This document shows, piece after piece, positions 7,886-16,022 of a DNA stretch of 48,600 nt. The notes under the pieces are model-generated. The model had not been told where the DNA came from and ran no database searches. It saw only the letters and a list, made by a program, of their open reading frames with translations. The stretch covers positions 1 through 48,600 of the IMG/VR virus record IMGVR_UViG_3300010885_066665; one strand, written 5' to 3'. The DNA comes from a virus. Position numbers and translations under genes: made by a program. Numbering within the stretch: position 1 is the first letter of the stretch; every line of letters begins with the position of its first letter.

Positions 7886-8698
7886 TTACAAAAATATCCT
7901 TGAAGCATTGTTCTTCATTTTTTTCATTGGAATTCTAGTCTTGAATTTCATGTTGATATGGGTGACCAAGGTTGGATCTTTGACTAATTGTTGAGGGATT
8001 TTGTGTGCGGCCAGTTCTTCCCTGGTCATGCACCATCCGCACCTGTAGCAGAAGTTTTCCGCTTGGGCGGCTATTTCCTCTTCTGTCCTGGCAAAGGGAT
8101 CCACGCCCCATTCCAATGGCCATCCATGATCTTGATTGCCCATAATATCCCAACTTGCAGCTATTTCGCAAAAGTAGGCATTGTTGTTGTATATCATGCA
8201 GTAGCAGTGGTTCCACATTCCGCAGTCTTTTTGGGCTTTTTTCCAATAGAATCTTCTGTCGGCAATTTTCATTAAGTCTTGAGATGCCACTTGTGTTGGA
8301 AGAAACATTTGCCCCACCCCTCCAACTTCGCTATTTTTGTCTTTGGTGTCTATACGCCATTCTACGTTGGCCTTTTTATTGTCTATTTTTTTCAAGTCTC
8401 TTCCGTTGGAGTATATGATGAAATCAACTTTTTTGTATGACTGAGTTAATTCAACTATGTCATTGAATTGGGGATGCAGTGTGGGCTCCCCCCCGAACAG
8501 GCCGATTCTTCCCGGATTTCCTTTTCTCGCGTCTATCAGAAGTTCTATGTTCCACTTCAGCTGTTCTATGGGTATGTTCCACAACTTTTCCTTGGGGATG
8601 TACCCGCATTGCTGGCTGCATCCTCCGCATGAAAGGTTGCAGATATTGGTCACGAGAATGTTTACAACTTTATTCCTTAGATGTTCTGCGGTGTTCAT
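7886..8698 (-). CDS. Radical SAM enzyme, copy A
   Basis: This 270-residue protein has the radical SAM 4Fe-4S motif C20-x3-C24-x2-C27 (ICNLSCGGCSQQCGY). It is followed by the SAM-binding GGEP-type motif (GLFGGEPTLHP, about residues 66-76) and a strand ending in FIIYSNGR. The C-terminal half has more Cys clusters (CGMWNHCYC, YFCE, then NFCYRCGWC), as in SPASM-type auxiliary cluster domains. Such enzymes make radical changes to peptides, sugars or nucleotides; the substrate is unknown. It is translationally coupled to copy B upstream by ATGA and shares almost identical N-terminal DNA with it. Glycosyltransferases surround it, so a modified sugar or glycopeptide is the best guess. Confidence 0.85.
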   Translation of the reverse strand: MNTAEHLRNKVVNILVTNICNLSCGGCSQQCGYIPKEKLWNIPIEQLKWNIELLIDARKGNPGRIGLFGGEPTLHPQFNDIVELTQSYKKVDFIIYSNGRDLKKIDNKKANVEWRIDTKDKNSEVGGVGQMFLPTQVASQDLMKIADRRFYWKKAQKDCGMWNHCYCMIYNNNAYFCEIAASWDIMGNQDHGWPLEWGVDPFARTEEEIAAQAENFCYRCGWCMTREELAAHKIPQQLVKDPTLVTHINMKFKTRIPMKKMKNNASRIFL

Positions 8699-9498
8699 AT
8701 AAATTTTATCCTCTTTGGATGCAGATCGAGAACAGTCATGGGCTTTTTAGTTTTAAATTTTGAGTTTATCTGGGTGACCAAGGTTGGGTCATTTATTGAT
8801 TGCATGGGTATTTTGTTCGAGGCTAGTTCCTTCTTGGTAAGGCACCATCCGCATCTGTAGCAGAAGTTTTCTGCTTGTGTGGCCACTTCCTTGTCCGTTC
8901 TGGCAAAGGGATCGACGCCCCATTTTAAAGGCCATCCGTGATCCTCGTCGTTCATGAGATCCCATGCGGCGGGAGCCTCGCAGAAGTAGGCCTTATTGTT
9001 GTATATTATCGATGCACAATTTTTCCACATGTGGCAGTGTTTTTTTGCCTTGCCCCAATAGTGCATTTTATTTTCAATCCCTATAATGTCCATCGGCGCC
9101 ACCTGTGTCGGCAAGAAGTCGCGCTGTGTGCTTTTGTCTTTGAAGTCGACCCTGAAGTCAAGATTGTTTCTGTTTTTGGTTCTTTCTGATCCCAACTCCC
9201 TTCCGTTTGTGTAGACCTGAAAAGATGCTTCGGGATAGGCGAGCAGAAGGGAAAGCATCTCGTCAAATTGGGGGTGCAGTGTAGGCTCGCCCCCGAACAG
9301 GCCGATTCTTCCCGGATCTCCTTTTCTCACGTCGATCAGAAGTTCTATGTTCCACTTCAGCTGGCCAAGTGGTATGTTCCATAACTTTTCCTTGGGGATG
9401 TACCCGCATTGCTGGCTGCATCCCCCGCATGAAAGGTTGCAGATATTGGTCACGAGAATGTTTATCTGCTTGCCGTGCAGATGGCTTGAATCGCTCAT
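8695..9498 (-). CDS. Radical SAM enzyme, copy B
   Basis: A 267-residue paralogue of the next gene downstream. It has the same cluster motif at C20, C24 and C27, the same LWNIPLGQLKWNIELLID stretch, GLFGGEPTLHP, and C-terminal Cys groups (HCHMWKNCASI, YFCEAPAAW, NFCYRCGWC). The first 85 residues are nearly identical to copy A, while the central region has diverged (QVYTNGRELGSERTKN against IIYSNGRDLKKIDNKK). The differing middle suggests separate substrates or partners, with the N-terminal half kept alike by recent duplication or conversion. It is the promoter-proximal gene of the pair. The upstream DNA is shared with the divergent helicase gene. Substrate unknown. Confidence 0.85.
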   Translation of the reverse strand: MSDSSHLHGKQINILVTNICNLSCGGCSQQCGYIPKEKLWNIPLGQLKWNIELLIDVRKGDPGRIGLFGGEPTLHPQFDEMLSLLLAYPEASFQVYTNGRELGSERTKNRNNLDFRVDFKDKSTQRDFLPTQVAPMDIIGIENKMHYWGKAKKHCHMWKNCASIIYNNKAYFCEAPAAWDLMNDEDHGWPLKWGVDPFARTDKEVATQAENFCYRCGWCLTKKELASNKIPMQSINDPTLVTQINSKFKTKKPMTVLDLHPKRIKFI

Positions 9499-9597
9499 AT
9501 TGTTATATACGAGCCTCTAGACATCATTTAAATCATTCTTGTGTTGTGCCAGCGATCGTTTTGCTGTAGATTTTGGTCTTTAGTCTTGGAGGCTCGG

Positions 9598-10638
9598 TTG
9601 AAACTCAACGAAGAGCAGAAGTACGTCATCAAGGAGTTGATGATGTTCCGCAAGCCAATCACCACTCTCGGCGGTTTCGGCGGTGCGGGCAAGAGCACCG
9701 TGATCAAGCATCTCGTGGAAGTATTGCCGAAGTTTGCGGTTTGTGCCTACACCGGCAAGGCCGCCAACGTTCTCCGAAGGCGGGGCGTCGACGCCCAGAC
9801 CATACACAGCCTCATATACAAGGCCTATTCGGACGAGGAGGGCAAGGTTCATTTCTCCTTGGCGTCGTCCTTGGATTGCGACGGAATTATCGTAGATGAG
9901 GCGTCCATGGTCAGCGAGGAGATCTACAAGGATCTCAAGTCCTTCGGCAAGCCGATGATATTTGTCGGAGACCACGGCCAGCTCGAGCCGGTTGGCGACA
10001 AGTTCAACCTCATGTCGGATCCGGACTACCGTCTGGAGACGATACACAGGAACGCGGGTGAAATCGCGTACTTTGCGGAATACATCCGAAAGGGCTACAA
10101 GCCGAGCAGTTGGGAGATTCGCAACGGCGTTGGCACGAAGGTCAAGTTTGTTCCGAAGGGAGGCTACAGGTGCCTGGTTCCCGAAGTTGATCAGGCTATA
10201 TGTGCGTTCAATAAACTGCGGGTGGATATAAACGTGTTTGTCAGGGAAAAACTTGGGAGAAGTCCCATGGGTCCCGAGATGGGCGACAAGGTCATGTGCC
10301 TCAGGAACGACAGGCTTTGCGGGCTATTTAACGGAATGCAAGGCCGTGTCAAGGAGTTGTATCAAAACGACATGTTCCTTTTTGAGGCCGAGGACTATAT
10401 GTCCCCCGTTTCTTACGACAGAAATGTTTTTAACCAGGTGAAGTACGATTTCGACCATGACAGGGATGCCCCTAGTCCTTTTGACTACGCCTACGCAGTG
10501 ACGTGCCACAAGTGCCAGGGAGATCAGTTCGACAGCGTGCTCGTTCTTGAACAGCGGTGTGATCTTTGGGATCATAAGCGGTGGGCCTACACCGCGGCTT
10601 CCAGAGCCAAGGAAAAACTTTATTGGTGCGAGATTTGA
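9598..10638 (+). CDS. Superfamily 1 DNA helicase, Dda/RecD-like
   Basis: A 346-residue helicase that unwinds DNA with ATP. Walker A is GGFGGAGKST (residues 25-34), motif II is VDEAS (about 99-103), motif III is GDHGQLEPVG (about 124-132), and the C-terminal part has motifs V and VI (AVTCHKCQGDQFD, YTAASRAKEKLYW). The order and the terminal motifs match RecD2 and T4 Dda, not UvrD. At under 350 residues it is short, close to Dda without large accessory domains. I start it at TTG 9598 because GGAGG sits five bases upstream; upstream in-frame starts give an unrelated extension. It probably acts in phage replication or recombination. It is divergent from the radical SAM pair and converges on the sulfotransferase gene. 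Confidence 0.9.
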   Translation: MKLNEEQKYVIKELMMFRKPITTLGGFGGAGKSTVIKHLVEVLPKFAVCAYTGKAANVLRRRGVDAQTIHSLIYKAYSDEEGKVHFSLASSLDCDGIIVDEASMVSEEIYKDLKSFGKPMIFVGDHGQLEPVGDKFNLMSDPDYRLETIHRNAGEIAYFAEYIRKGYKPSSWEIRNGVGTKVKFVPKGGYRCLVPEVDQAICAFNKLRVDINVFVREKLGRSPMGPEMGDKVMCLRNDRLCGLFNGMQGRVKELYQNDMFLFEAEDYMSPVSYDRNVFNQVKYDFDHDRDAPSPFDYAYAVTCHKCQGDQFDSVLVLEQRCDLWDHKRWAYTAASRAKEKLYWCEI

Positions 10639-10640
10639 GT

Positions 10641-11258
10641 TCAGAAAATTTTCAAATACTCAAATTCATATCCGAATTTTTCTATGTCTTGCTTGTACCA
10701 CTTATAAACTAAATCCATAGAAGATTTGCTATAGTATGTTGAATAATGGGCGTGTTTTGTTTCGTTTTTAATTGCAACATCTTCGTGGTTTTTTATTTTT
10801 TCAGATAATATTGACAAGTAATAATCTGATTGTTCGATTTTATCTAATTTATCCACAACCATAACACCAGATTTGGAAAAAAGCCAATCATATTGTGGAG
10901 CAAGCCAAAAATAGTCAGATTCATTCTTTCTGTCTTTGGGAGGAGGAGATTCTCCATATTCTTGCTTTAGGCTATCAACCCAAAGCCCAAAATTGTTTGA
11001 ATTTTTTCTCCCGTAAATTATGTGATCCATTGGGTGTTTTCTCATGCAATAAAAATAAGTAGATAATAACCTAGCCCAAGGGTTCCTAACCACAGAAAAA
11101 ACAAATGAGTTATCTTTCGCATCTCTTTGTCTTGGATGTATCGCTCCTCTAGTAGTATTGTGCCAAGCAAGAGTATTTTCTGAAGGGTTTAGTCCTAGTT
11201 TTGACATCAAATAAGTTCCGCCGGTCTTGGGAATATGTACAAAAGCAAATTTTTTCAT
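10641..11258 (-). CDS. Sulfotransferase-family protein A
   Basis: A 205-residue protein with the two PAPS-binding motifs of the carbohydrate sulfotransferase family (Sulfotransfer_2 type). The 5'-phosphosulfate loop is FVHIPKTGGTYLMS at residues 6-19, and the 3'-phosphate motif is FSVVRNPWARLLSTYFYC around 53-70. The rest has the long helices and Trp/Tyr-rich segments of the family (FWLAPQYDWLF). It would move sulfate from PAPS to a sugar hydroxyl. It heads the AT-rich carbohydrate island, is convergent with the helicase gene two bases away, and is divergent from the beta-propeller gene. The 205-residue length is slightly short for the family but keeps both binding sites. Confidence 0.87.
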   Translation of the reverse strand: MKKFAFVHIPKTGGTYLMSKLGLNPSENTLAWHNTTRGAIHPRQRDAKDNSFVFSVVRNPWARLLSTYFYCMRKHPMDHIIYGRKNSNNFGLWVDSLKQEYGESPPPKDRKNESDYFWLAPQYDWLFSKSGVMVVDKLDKIEQSDYYLSILSEKIKNHEDVAIKNETKHAHYSTYYSKSSMDLVYKWYKQDIEKFGYEFEYLKIF

Positions 11259-11311
11259 GTAATGTATGTATTAAAAGCTTTATTATCGGAGTATCTAAAA
11301 ATTAAGGCCAT

Positions 11312-12229
11312 ATGATAAGTCCAATAAATTTGAGTTCTATATATTTTTATTCAAAAAATTCAGATGCGAATCATCTTTTTGAAAAGTGCAATTGCAGGGT
11401 TATAGATTCAATTTGCGTTTCTAATATAGGAAGATGCGAAGCCGTGCACGTATCCCCAGACTCTAAGAAAGTTGCTTATGCCTCATTTGATATGAACAAG
11501 ATTGTGGTTTTCGATATTGATGCGGGCAAAAATGGAGTTGTTGTGGAAAGATGTCATTTTTTAGGGCTTCATCTTGAATCCCCGCATGATTTCACTTGGA
11601 TTGATAATGACTCGATAGCAGTCGCCAACAGAGACGGCCCGGCGGTAATTTTTTCGATTTCAAGTGAACGCGCCAAGGTTGTTGTCGAAATGTCAAATAC
11701 CAATAGCGTGACTTCCTTTCGAAGAGGCCGTCTCACTAGGTTGGTATTTTGTAGAACCAACAATTCTTTGGACTACTGCGACATAGACAACGAATGGGAG
11801 TTAATTTCTAAAGGCTCCCTTTGCCGCACTAGTTTGTTTAAGGTTCCTGACGGCGTCGCAATAAGCCCTTCGGGAAGTTTTCTTGCGGTAACGAGCGCCC
11901 TTTCAAATGAAATTTTTCTGTGCGATCCCGATGGTGAATTTCAACCAATTAAAATCGGATCCTCTGAACGCCCACATGGAGTTTGTTTTTTGAGTGACGA
12001 TCTTATTCTGTCCACGGGAGGCGGCGATCCCTTTTTGTACTGCTGGGGCGTCGATGGTTCGTTTAAATTCAAGTTCAAGGCATTAAGCAAAGAACAGTAT
12101 GCGTTAAGAGGAAGCGACATTGAAGGGGGCATAAAAGGAATATGCTTTTGCCCCAGCTTGCAACTCTTGTTTTTGACTTGCCCCAATGCTCCATTTTTAA
12201 TGTATGACGCAAAGCCACTACTAAAATGA
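11312..12229 (+). CDS. Beta-propeller protein
   Basis: This 305-residue protein has repeated WD/YVTN-like blades. Recurrent units are AVHVSPDSKKVAYASFDMNK, ESPHDFTWIDNDSIAVANRD, GVAISPSGSFLAVTSALSNE, and GVCFLSDDLILSTGGGDPF. Each holds the strand-turn-strand pattern with a hydrophobic tetrad and SP-D-turn. A five- to seven-bladed propeller with unknown ligand is expected. Propellers of this class act as lactonases, scaffolds or lipid/sugar binders; no catalytic residues stand out. No signal peptide is visible. Its stop overlaps the start of the GT32 gene by ATGA, so the two products may work together. AAGG lies upstream of ATG 11312. Confidence 0.72.
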   Translation: MISPINLSSIYFYSKNSDANHLFEKCNCRVIDSICVSNIGRCEAVHVSPDSKKVAYASFDMNKIVVFDIDAGKNGVVVERCHFLGLHLESPHDFTWIDNDSIAVANRDGPAVIFSISSERAKVVVEMSNTNSVTSFRRGRLTRLVFCRTNNSLDYCDIDNEWELISKGSLCRTSLFKVPDGVAISPSGSFLAVTSALSNEIFLCDPDGEFQPIKIGSSERPHGVCFLSDDLILSTGGGDPFLYCWGVDGSFKFKFKALSKEQYALRGSDIEGGIKGICFCPSLQLLFLTCPNAPFLMYDAKPLLK

Positions 12230-12972
12230 TACCCAAGAATATTTTTCAGACTTGGAAGACGAAGCCCTTGACAGAAGACTTGGAAAACATCATGAAAACT
12301 TGGATCAAAATGAATCCAAGTTATTCATACAAATTTTATGATGACAATGATTGCATTGAATTCATGAAAAATTTTGATCAAAGAGTATACAGAGCCTATA
12401 AAAAAATAATACCAGGAGCATTCAAGGCTGATTTGTGGAGGTATTGTGTTCTTTTTGAGTTTGGAGGTTTTTATTGTGATGTCGATACAATTTGTGTTGG
12501 ATCAATAGATTATTTCTTAGACGAAACAATTGATTTTACATCTCCAATTGACATAGCTATGTCAAAAAATTATGAATATAATCTTTTCAATGCTTTTATA
12601 GGATCAAAAGCAAAATCTAAGGTTATGAAAAATTGTATAGAAAGAGTTGTCTATAATGTTGAAAACATGATTGTTGATATAAATCCTTTGGATTTTTCTG
12701 CTTGTGGCGTTTTAGGCAGAGCCCTAAATTGCACATTGGGCAATGATGAAACCAAAAGTTTTTTTGGAAAAGAAGGAAAATTTGAAAATTACTATTTGTT
12801 CAAATTCAATAAAGATGGAGAATTTGTAGGAGACAATTTTGGAAACAATCTTTTTCAAAACAAAAATGGAAATGAAAAAATTAAAAAAATATACGAAAAA
12901 GAATGCAAAATTAATAAAGTAGAGTCTTGGTCTAAAAATAAAAAATGGATTTCAAATATAATTTTTTTATGA
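12226..12972 (+). CDS. GT32-type glycosyltransferase
   Basis: This 248-residue protein opens with IPKNIFQTWKTKPL, the classic start of DXD-containing sugar transferases of the GT32 family (Gly_transf_sug). It continues to PGAFKADLWRYCVLFEFGGFY, ending in CDVDT with the metal-binding Asp85-Val-Asp87. These enzymes move mannose, galactose or related sugars from a nucleotide donor. The C-terminal third is very Lys/Asn-rich, as expected from the AT-rich base composition. It is translationally coupled to the propeller gene. It overlaps the convergent radical SAM gene by six bases. Base and codon use (AAA, AAT, ATA preferred) differ sharply from genes left and right, suggesting transfer. Confidence 0.88.
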   Translation: MIPKNIFQTWKTKPLTEDLENIMKTWIKMNPSYSYKFYDDNDCIEFMKNFDQRVYRAYKKIIPGAFKADLWRYCVLFEFGGFYCDVDTICVGSIDYFLDETIDFTSPIDIAMSKNYEYNLFNAFIGSKAKSKVMKNCIERVVYNVENMIVDINPLDFSACGVLGRALNCTLGNDETKSFFGKEGKFENYYLFKFNKDGEFVGDNFGNNLFQNKNGNEKIKKIYEKECKINKVESWSKNKKWISNIIFL

Positions 12973-13935
12973 TTGTATTATTGGTAATTTTTGTATTTTT
13001 GAAATTTGCAAACAACCAGATTCATTTGTTTTTGTAACTAGTGTTTTTTTATGTGCATACTGATTAATATTTGTCTTCTTTTCAAATCCACTCATTCCAT
13101 CTTTTAGATTATATCCGCAACGATAGCAAAAATTTTCAAGTTGACTTTCTATTTCTTCTTGCGTTCTTTGAAAAGGATTTTTGCCTATCTCTATATTCCA
13201 TCCGTTTTTGCCTTCATGGTACATGTGATCCATAGAGGCGGCCAAATGGCAAGCGTAAGCCTTTCCATTGTATATGCTATTCTCGCAATTGTTCCATTGG
13301 TAGCACACCTTTTTGGCTTGTTTCACATAATCTTTTTTTGTCATGTTTGAATCTTGCCAATCACAAGGCGCACAAAGGCAAGGCACAAAGGGCCTAGCAG
13401 AGTCCTTTGTTTTAAAATCTATTCTGTAGGCCACATTTTTTTGGTGCGTATGGAATTGATGCAATACGCCGAAGCGGCTCGTTCTTTCCATTTCTATTTG
13501 CATCGTCTGTCGAGAAATCTCCCGCCCAGTTCTAAGCGTCAAATCAACAAGATTAATCTCTTTTTTAAACGTCCTTCCATTTGTATAGATGCAAAACGGA
13601 AGATCTTCATTTTCATAAAGTACATCCAGAATTTTTTCAAATTCTGGATGTAAGGTTGGCTCTCCACCATAAAGTCCACAAAACTTGTTTGCCTCTAGAT
13701 AGTCAGATCTCCCCCAGTTTGATGATGTGTAACTTCTTAGTGCGCATATGGATTCTTTTAGTTGTTCAATGGTTATGTACCAGTTTTTTTCTTTGGGATA
13801 AAGCCCACATAGTTGGTTGCATCCTCCACAAGACAAGTTGCACACATTGGTTATATTTATCGAGAAGAACTTGTTGTTCAATTTTTTGAAATCTTCGTCT
13901 TCAAAAATTTTGTTTTTTCTACTTATTTTAAGCAT
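12967..13935 (-). CDS. Radical SAM enzyme, copy C
   Basis: This third radical SAM protein, 322 residues, has the cluster motif C32-x3-C36-x2-C39 (VCNLSCGGCNQLCG). It also has CGLYGGEPTLHPEFEK and C-terminal Cys groups (CLCAPCDW, VCYQWNNCENSI, YACHLAAS, NFCYRCGYN). It is clearly related to copies A and B but has a longer N-terminus and an insert of about 45 residues in the middle (ISRQTMQIEMERTSRFG). I start at ATG 13935, with GGAA a few bases upstream; a TTG nine codons earlier (13962) is possible. It is divergent from a small PqqD-like gene 59 bases away, a meaningful pairing because radical SAM peptide-modifying enzymes often need such a partner. Substrate unknown. Confidence 0.83.
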   Translation of the reverse strand: MLKISRKNKIFEDEDFKKLNNKFFSINITNVCNLSCGGCNQLCGLYPKEKNWYITIEQLKESICALRSYTSSNWGRSDYLEANKFCGLYGGEPTLHPEFEKILDVLYENEDLPFCIYTNGRTFKKEINLVDLTLRTGREISRQTMQIEMERTSRFGVLHQFHTHQKNVAYRIDFKTKDSARPFVPCLCAPCDWQDSNMTKKDYVKQAKKVCYQWNNCENSIYNGKAYACHLAASMDHMYHEGKNGWNIEIGKNPFQRTQEEIESQLENFCYRCGYNLKDGMSGFEKKTNINQYAHKKTLVTKTNESGCLQISKIQKLPIIQS

Positions 13936-13994
13936 GCGGTTCCAATATTTGGTAAATTGCAAACTGACTAATAATATATAGCTAGGAGGTCAAA

Positions 13995-14210
13995 ATGAAC
14001 GAAAATGAAAAGAAATTTTTTTACTTGGTTGAGTCAATGAGAGATGGATGTACTTTAGACATAATATACGAAAGCATTGCCAAAAAAGATGCTGACGACA
14101 TTATGTCAAATTTCATAGAAAAAAACTACATTTTTGAAAATGACGGAATTATTTCTGTAAACTATGAAAAAATAGAAATAAATTGCTGGTCTGATGTTAA
14201 AATAAAATGA
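13995..14210 (+). CDS. Small winged-helix-like protein, PqqD/RRE-like (tentative)
   Basis: A 71-residue protein with a very strong ribosome site (AGGAGGT six bases before ATG 13995). The pattern FFYLVESMRDGCTLDIIYES, then IMSNFIEKNYIFENDGIISV resembles the PqqD-type RiPP recognition element. That element has an initial strand or helix, a 'dG-x-tv-deI' helix-turn, a helix ending in 'l..fi...i', and a beta wing. A generic winged-helix DNA-binding domain is the main alternative. RRE proteins bring a peptide substrate to radical SAM enzymes, and a radical SAM gene lies 59 bases away in the opposite direction. Its stop is joined to the next gene by ATGA. The call rests on pattern only. Confidence 0.5.
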   Translation: MNENEKKFFYLVESMRDGCTLDIIYESIAKKDADDIMSNFIEKNYIFENDGIISVNYEKIEINCWSDVKIK

Positions 14211-15190
14211 AAATATGCTTAGTAACCACAATAGCTCAACATAGAAGAGGAGCAGATCTTCATCTAAAAAATTTATCTTGGGCATTAAGAGACCAAGAAT
14301 ATGAAATATTAGTACAGACATACAAATCTTATGGATTAAAATTTTCAGATTCAAGAATAAAATTAATAGAAAGTGAATCAGACCCATTAAAATTTAAATT
14401 TTTTTGGAACGAAACAGATAAATTGTTAATTAATTATGTAAAAAAATTTGATTTATTTATTTTTATGGAACAAGATATATTATTTTGTTCAAAAATAAAT
14501 ACAAATATAGAATCAATACAATTAAATCTTAATTCAGATTATCTTTCTATTTTTGATAAAAATTCAAATATTTTGTATCCAAGATTATGGGAGGGTTGCA
14601 CATTAATAAAATCAAATATTTTAATTGAAGCTTTTGAAAATAAAATAAGACTTGGAAGTTGCAAAAAAATACCAAATTTTATATTTGATCAATTAGATAA
14701 TTTATATACAACTAAATCAACAAAATTAAGTTGTCAAAAAATAAAAGAATACATTAAAAATTCTCCATTTGTAGATACAATGTTTGAATTTACTCTGTAT
14801 TGTTTTTTAAACAAAATTAATGTTGAAATAACTAGTGAAAATTACCATTATGGAGAAAATGTAGTTCATTTTAGGGGTTGTGACATGATTGTTAGAGATG
14901 ATCCTAAAATATATGACGAACCAGAAAGAATGATGAAAATGGCATTCAATAATAGAATTTGGAAAAGACTTTGCAATGGATGTGCTTTTCTTTTTTTAAT
15001 TTCTGGGATATATGAAAAAAATAATTGCGTTTCAAAAATGATTTTAAATAGAAGTCAAAAAAGTGATGATTTTATGAGAAAAAAAATTTCAATGTTGATG
15101 AATAATTCTAAAGAATGGATGAATGAAAAAGAAATAGAAAATCTTAATTGGTGCAATAAAATACTTTTTTACAACAATTTATTTTTATAA
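14207..15190 (+). CDS. GT-A-type glycosyltransferase-like protein
   Basis: This 327-residue protein, coupled by ATGA to the preceding small gene, starts MKICLVTTIAQHRRGADLHL and contains DLFIFMEQDILFC near residue 90, a layout seen in nucleotide-sugar-binding GT-A enzymes, where an acidic D/E-x-D follows a hydrophobic strand. A later segment (YHYGENVVHFRGCDMIV) may form the acceptor side. The gene is extremely AT-rich, with long runs of AAA, AAT and ATA codons, and lies at the centre of the AT-rich island. Its 3' end overlaps the convergent gene by 22 bases. Donor and acceptor are unknown, and the assignment is by fold pattern and neighbourhood. Confidence 0.6.
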   Translation: MKICLVTTIAQHRRGADLHLKNLSWALRDQEYEILVQTYKSYGLKFSDSRIKLIESESDPLKFKFFWNETDKLLINYVKKFDLFIFMEQDILFCSKINTNIESIQLNLNSDYLSIFDKNSNILYPRLWEGCTLIKSNILIEAFENKIRLGSCKKIPNFIFDQLDNLYTTKSTKLSCQKIKEYIKNSPFVDTMFEFTLYCFLNKINVEITSENYHYGENVVHFRGCDMIVRDDPKIYDEPERMMKMAFNNRIWKRLCNGCAFLFLISGIYEKNNCVSKMILNRSQKSDDFMRKKISMLMNNSKEWMNEKEIENLNWCNKILFYNNLFL

Positions 15191-16002
15191 ACACTCCAAT
15201 ATTTATGTTTTTTTATTCTATTGGCTCCTAAAAAATGAATTAATTCTTTATTTAATGAGCATTTTTCATATTTAATTTCAACAATTGATTTAGATATAAA
15301 TTCATTCTCATAAATGAATTCATATTTTGCTGAACTTGTCTCTCCTTCATTGAGAACAAAACGCACTTTTTCTTTTGGTATCTCAATTGAGTCTTTGTGA
15401 AGAACAAGCATTAAAATTCCTTGCTCGTCCCTTGACAACAAAGGATTGATGCCGCCCGTTTCTGTCCAAACATCCATAATTCTCTTCTTCAAATCAAAAC
15501 CTGGCGGAAGTCCATAAATTCCACTATTGTATGCCTTCTTCATAAATTTTGCATACTTTCCTAAGTTCATTATGTTTTCTTCACAAACAAGCGTCTTTCT
15601 AGAATTCAAGAAGTCGATAATTTCTGAGGGGCACTTCTGAATGACAAGATCATTGTCGCATACTATTTCATGACAATTGATGTCGATTCTAGGAGGACAT
15701 AACTTCCAGAATGAACCTTGCCTCCCAGAGGGTTCTCCATAAGATTGAGTAATGTCATTAGTTTTGGGGATTATCTTAGCGGGCAAGGGGAAGTCTCTAT
15801 TCCAATCTTGCTTGAAAGAAAATAAATAATTTCTTCTGCATATGTCTTTTACTTGATCTTCGTGAGAGTTATAGCATATGTAAAATTCAAATCCCAAATC
15901 AAACAAAATTTTTTTTGCTTGAACTACAGATTTTTCTAATATTTCTAATCCTATATCGCTTACATCGCCAACAATCCATCGAAAAATTTTTCTGCTAGAC
16001 AT
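15169..16002 (-). CDS. Glycosyltransferase-like protein (paralogue of 16922 gene)
   Basis: This 277-residue protein shares an ordered set of motifs with the 16922-17590 gene: IFRWIVGDVSDIG (there IIRWTVGP), GFEFYICYNS, FWKLCPPRIDINCHEIVCDNDLV (residues about 98-120), SGIYGLPPGFDL, and DEQGILMLVLH. The CHEIVCDNDLVI segment is a nucleotide-sugar-binding 'DxD'-like site (Asp-Asn-Asp). I infer a GT-A fold sugar transferase. It is divergent from the GT-B gene with only 20 bases between, so promoters overlap. It is AT-rich but less so than 14207. The last part (from residue 235) is a basic helical tail. Confidence 0.65.
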   Translation of the reverse strand: MSSRKIFRWIVGDVSDIGLEILEKSVVQAKKILFDLGFEFYICYNSHEDQVKDICRRNYLFSFKQDWNRDFPLPAKIIPKTNDITQSYGEPSGRQGSFWKLCPPRIDINCHEIVCDNDLVIQKCPSEIIDFLNSRKTLVCEENIMNLGKYAKFMKKAYNSGIYGLPPGFDLKKRIMDVWTETGGINPLLSRDEQGILMLVLHKDSIEIPKEKVRFVLNEGETSSAKYEFIYENEFISKSIVEIKYEKCSLNKELIHFLGANRIKKHKYWSVYKNKLL

Positions 16003-16022
16003 GTTGTTTACTATAGTAGTTC

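Noticed and set aside
10625-10680. TTTGAGT/ACTCAAA inverted repeat between convergent stops
   Set aside because: Seven-base stem with a long loop; too weak to call a terminator.
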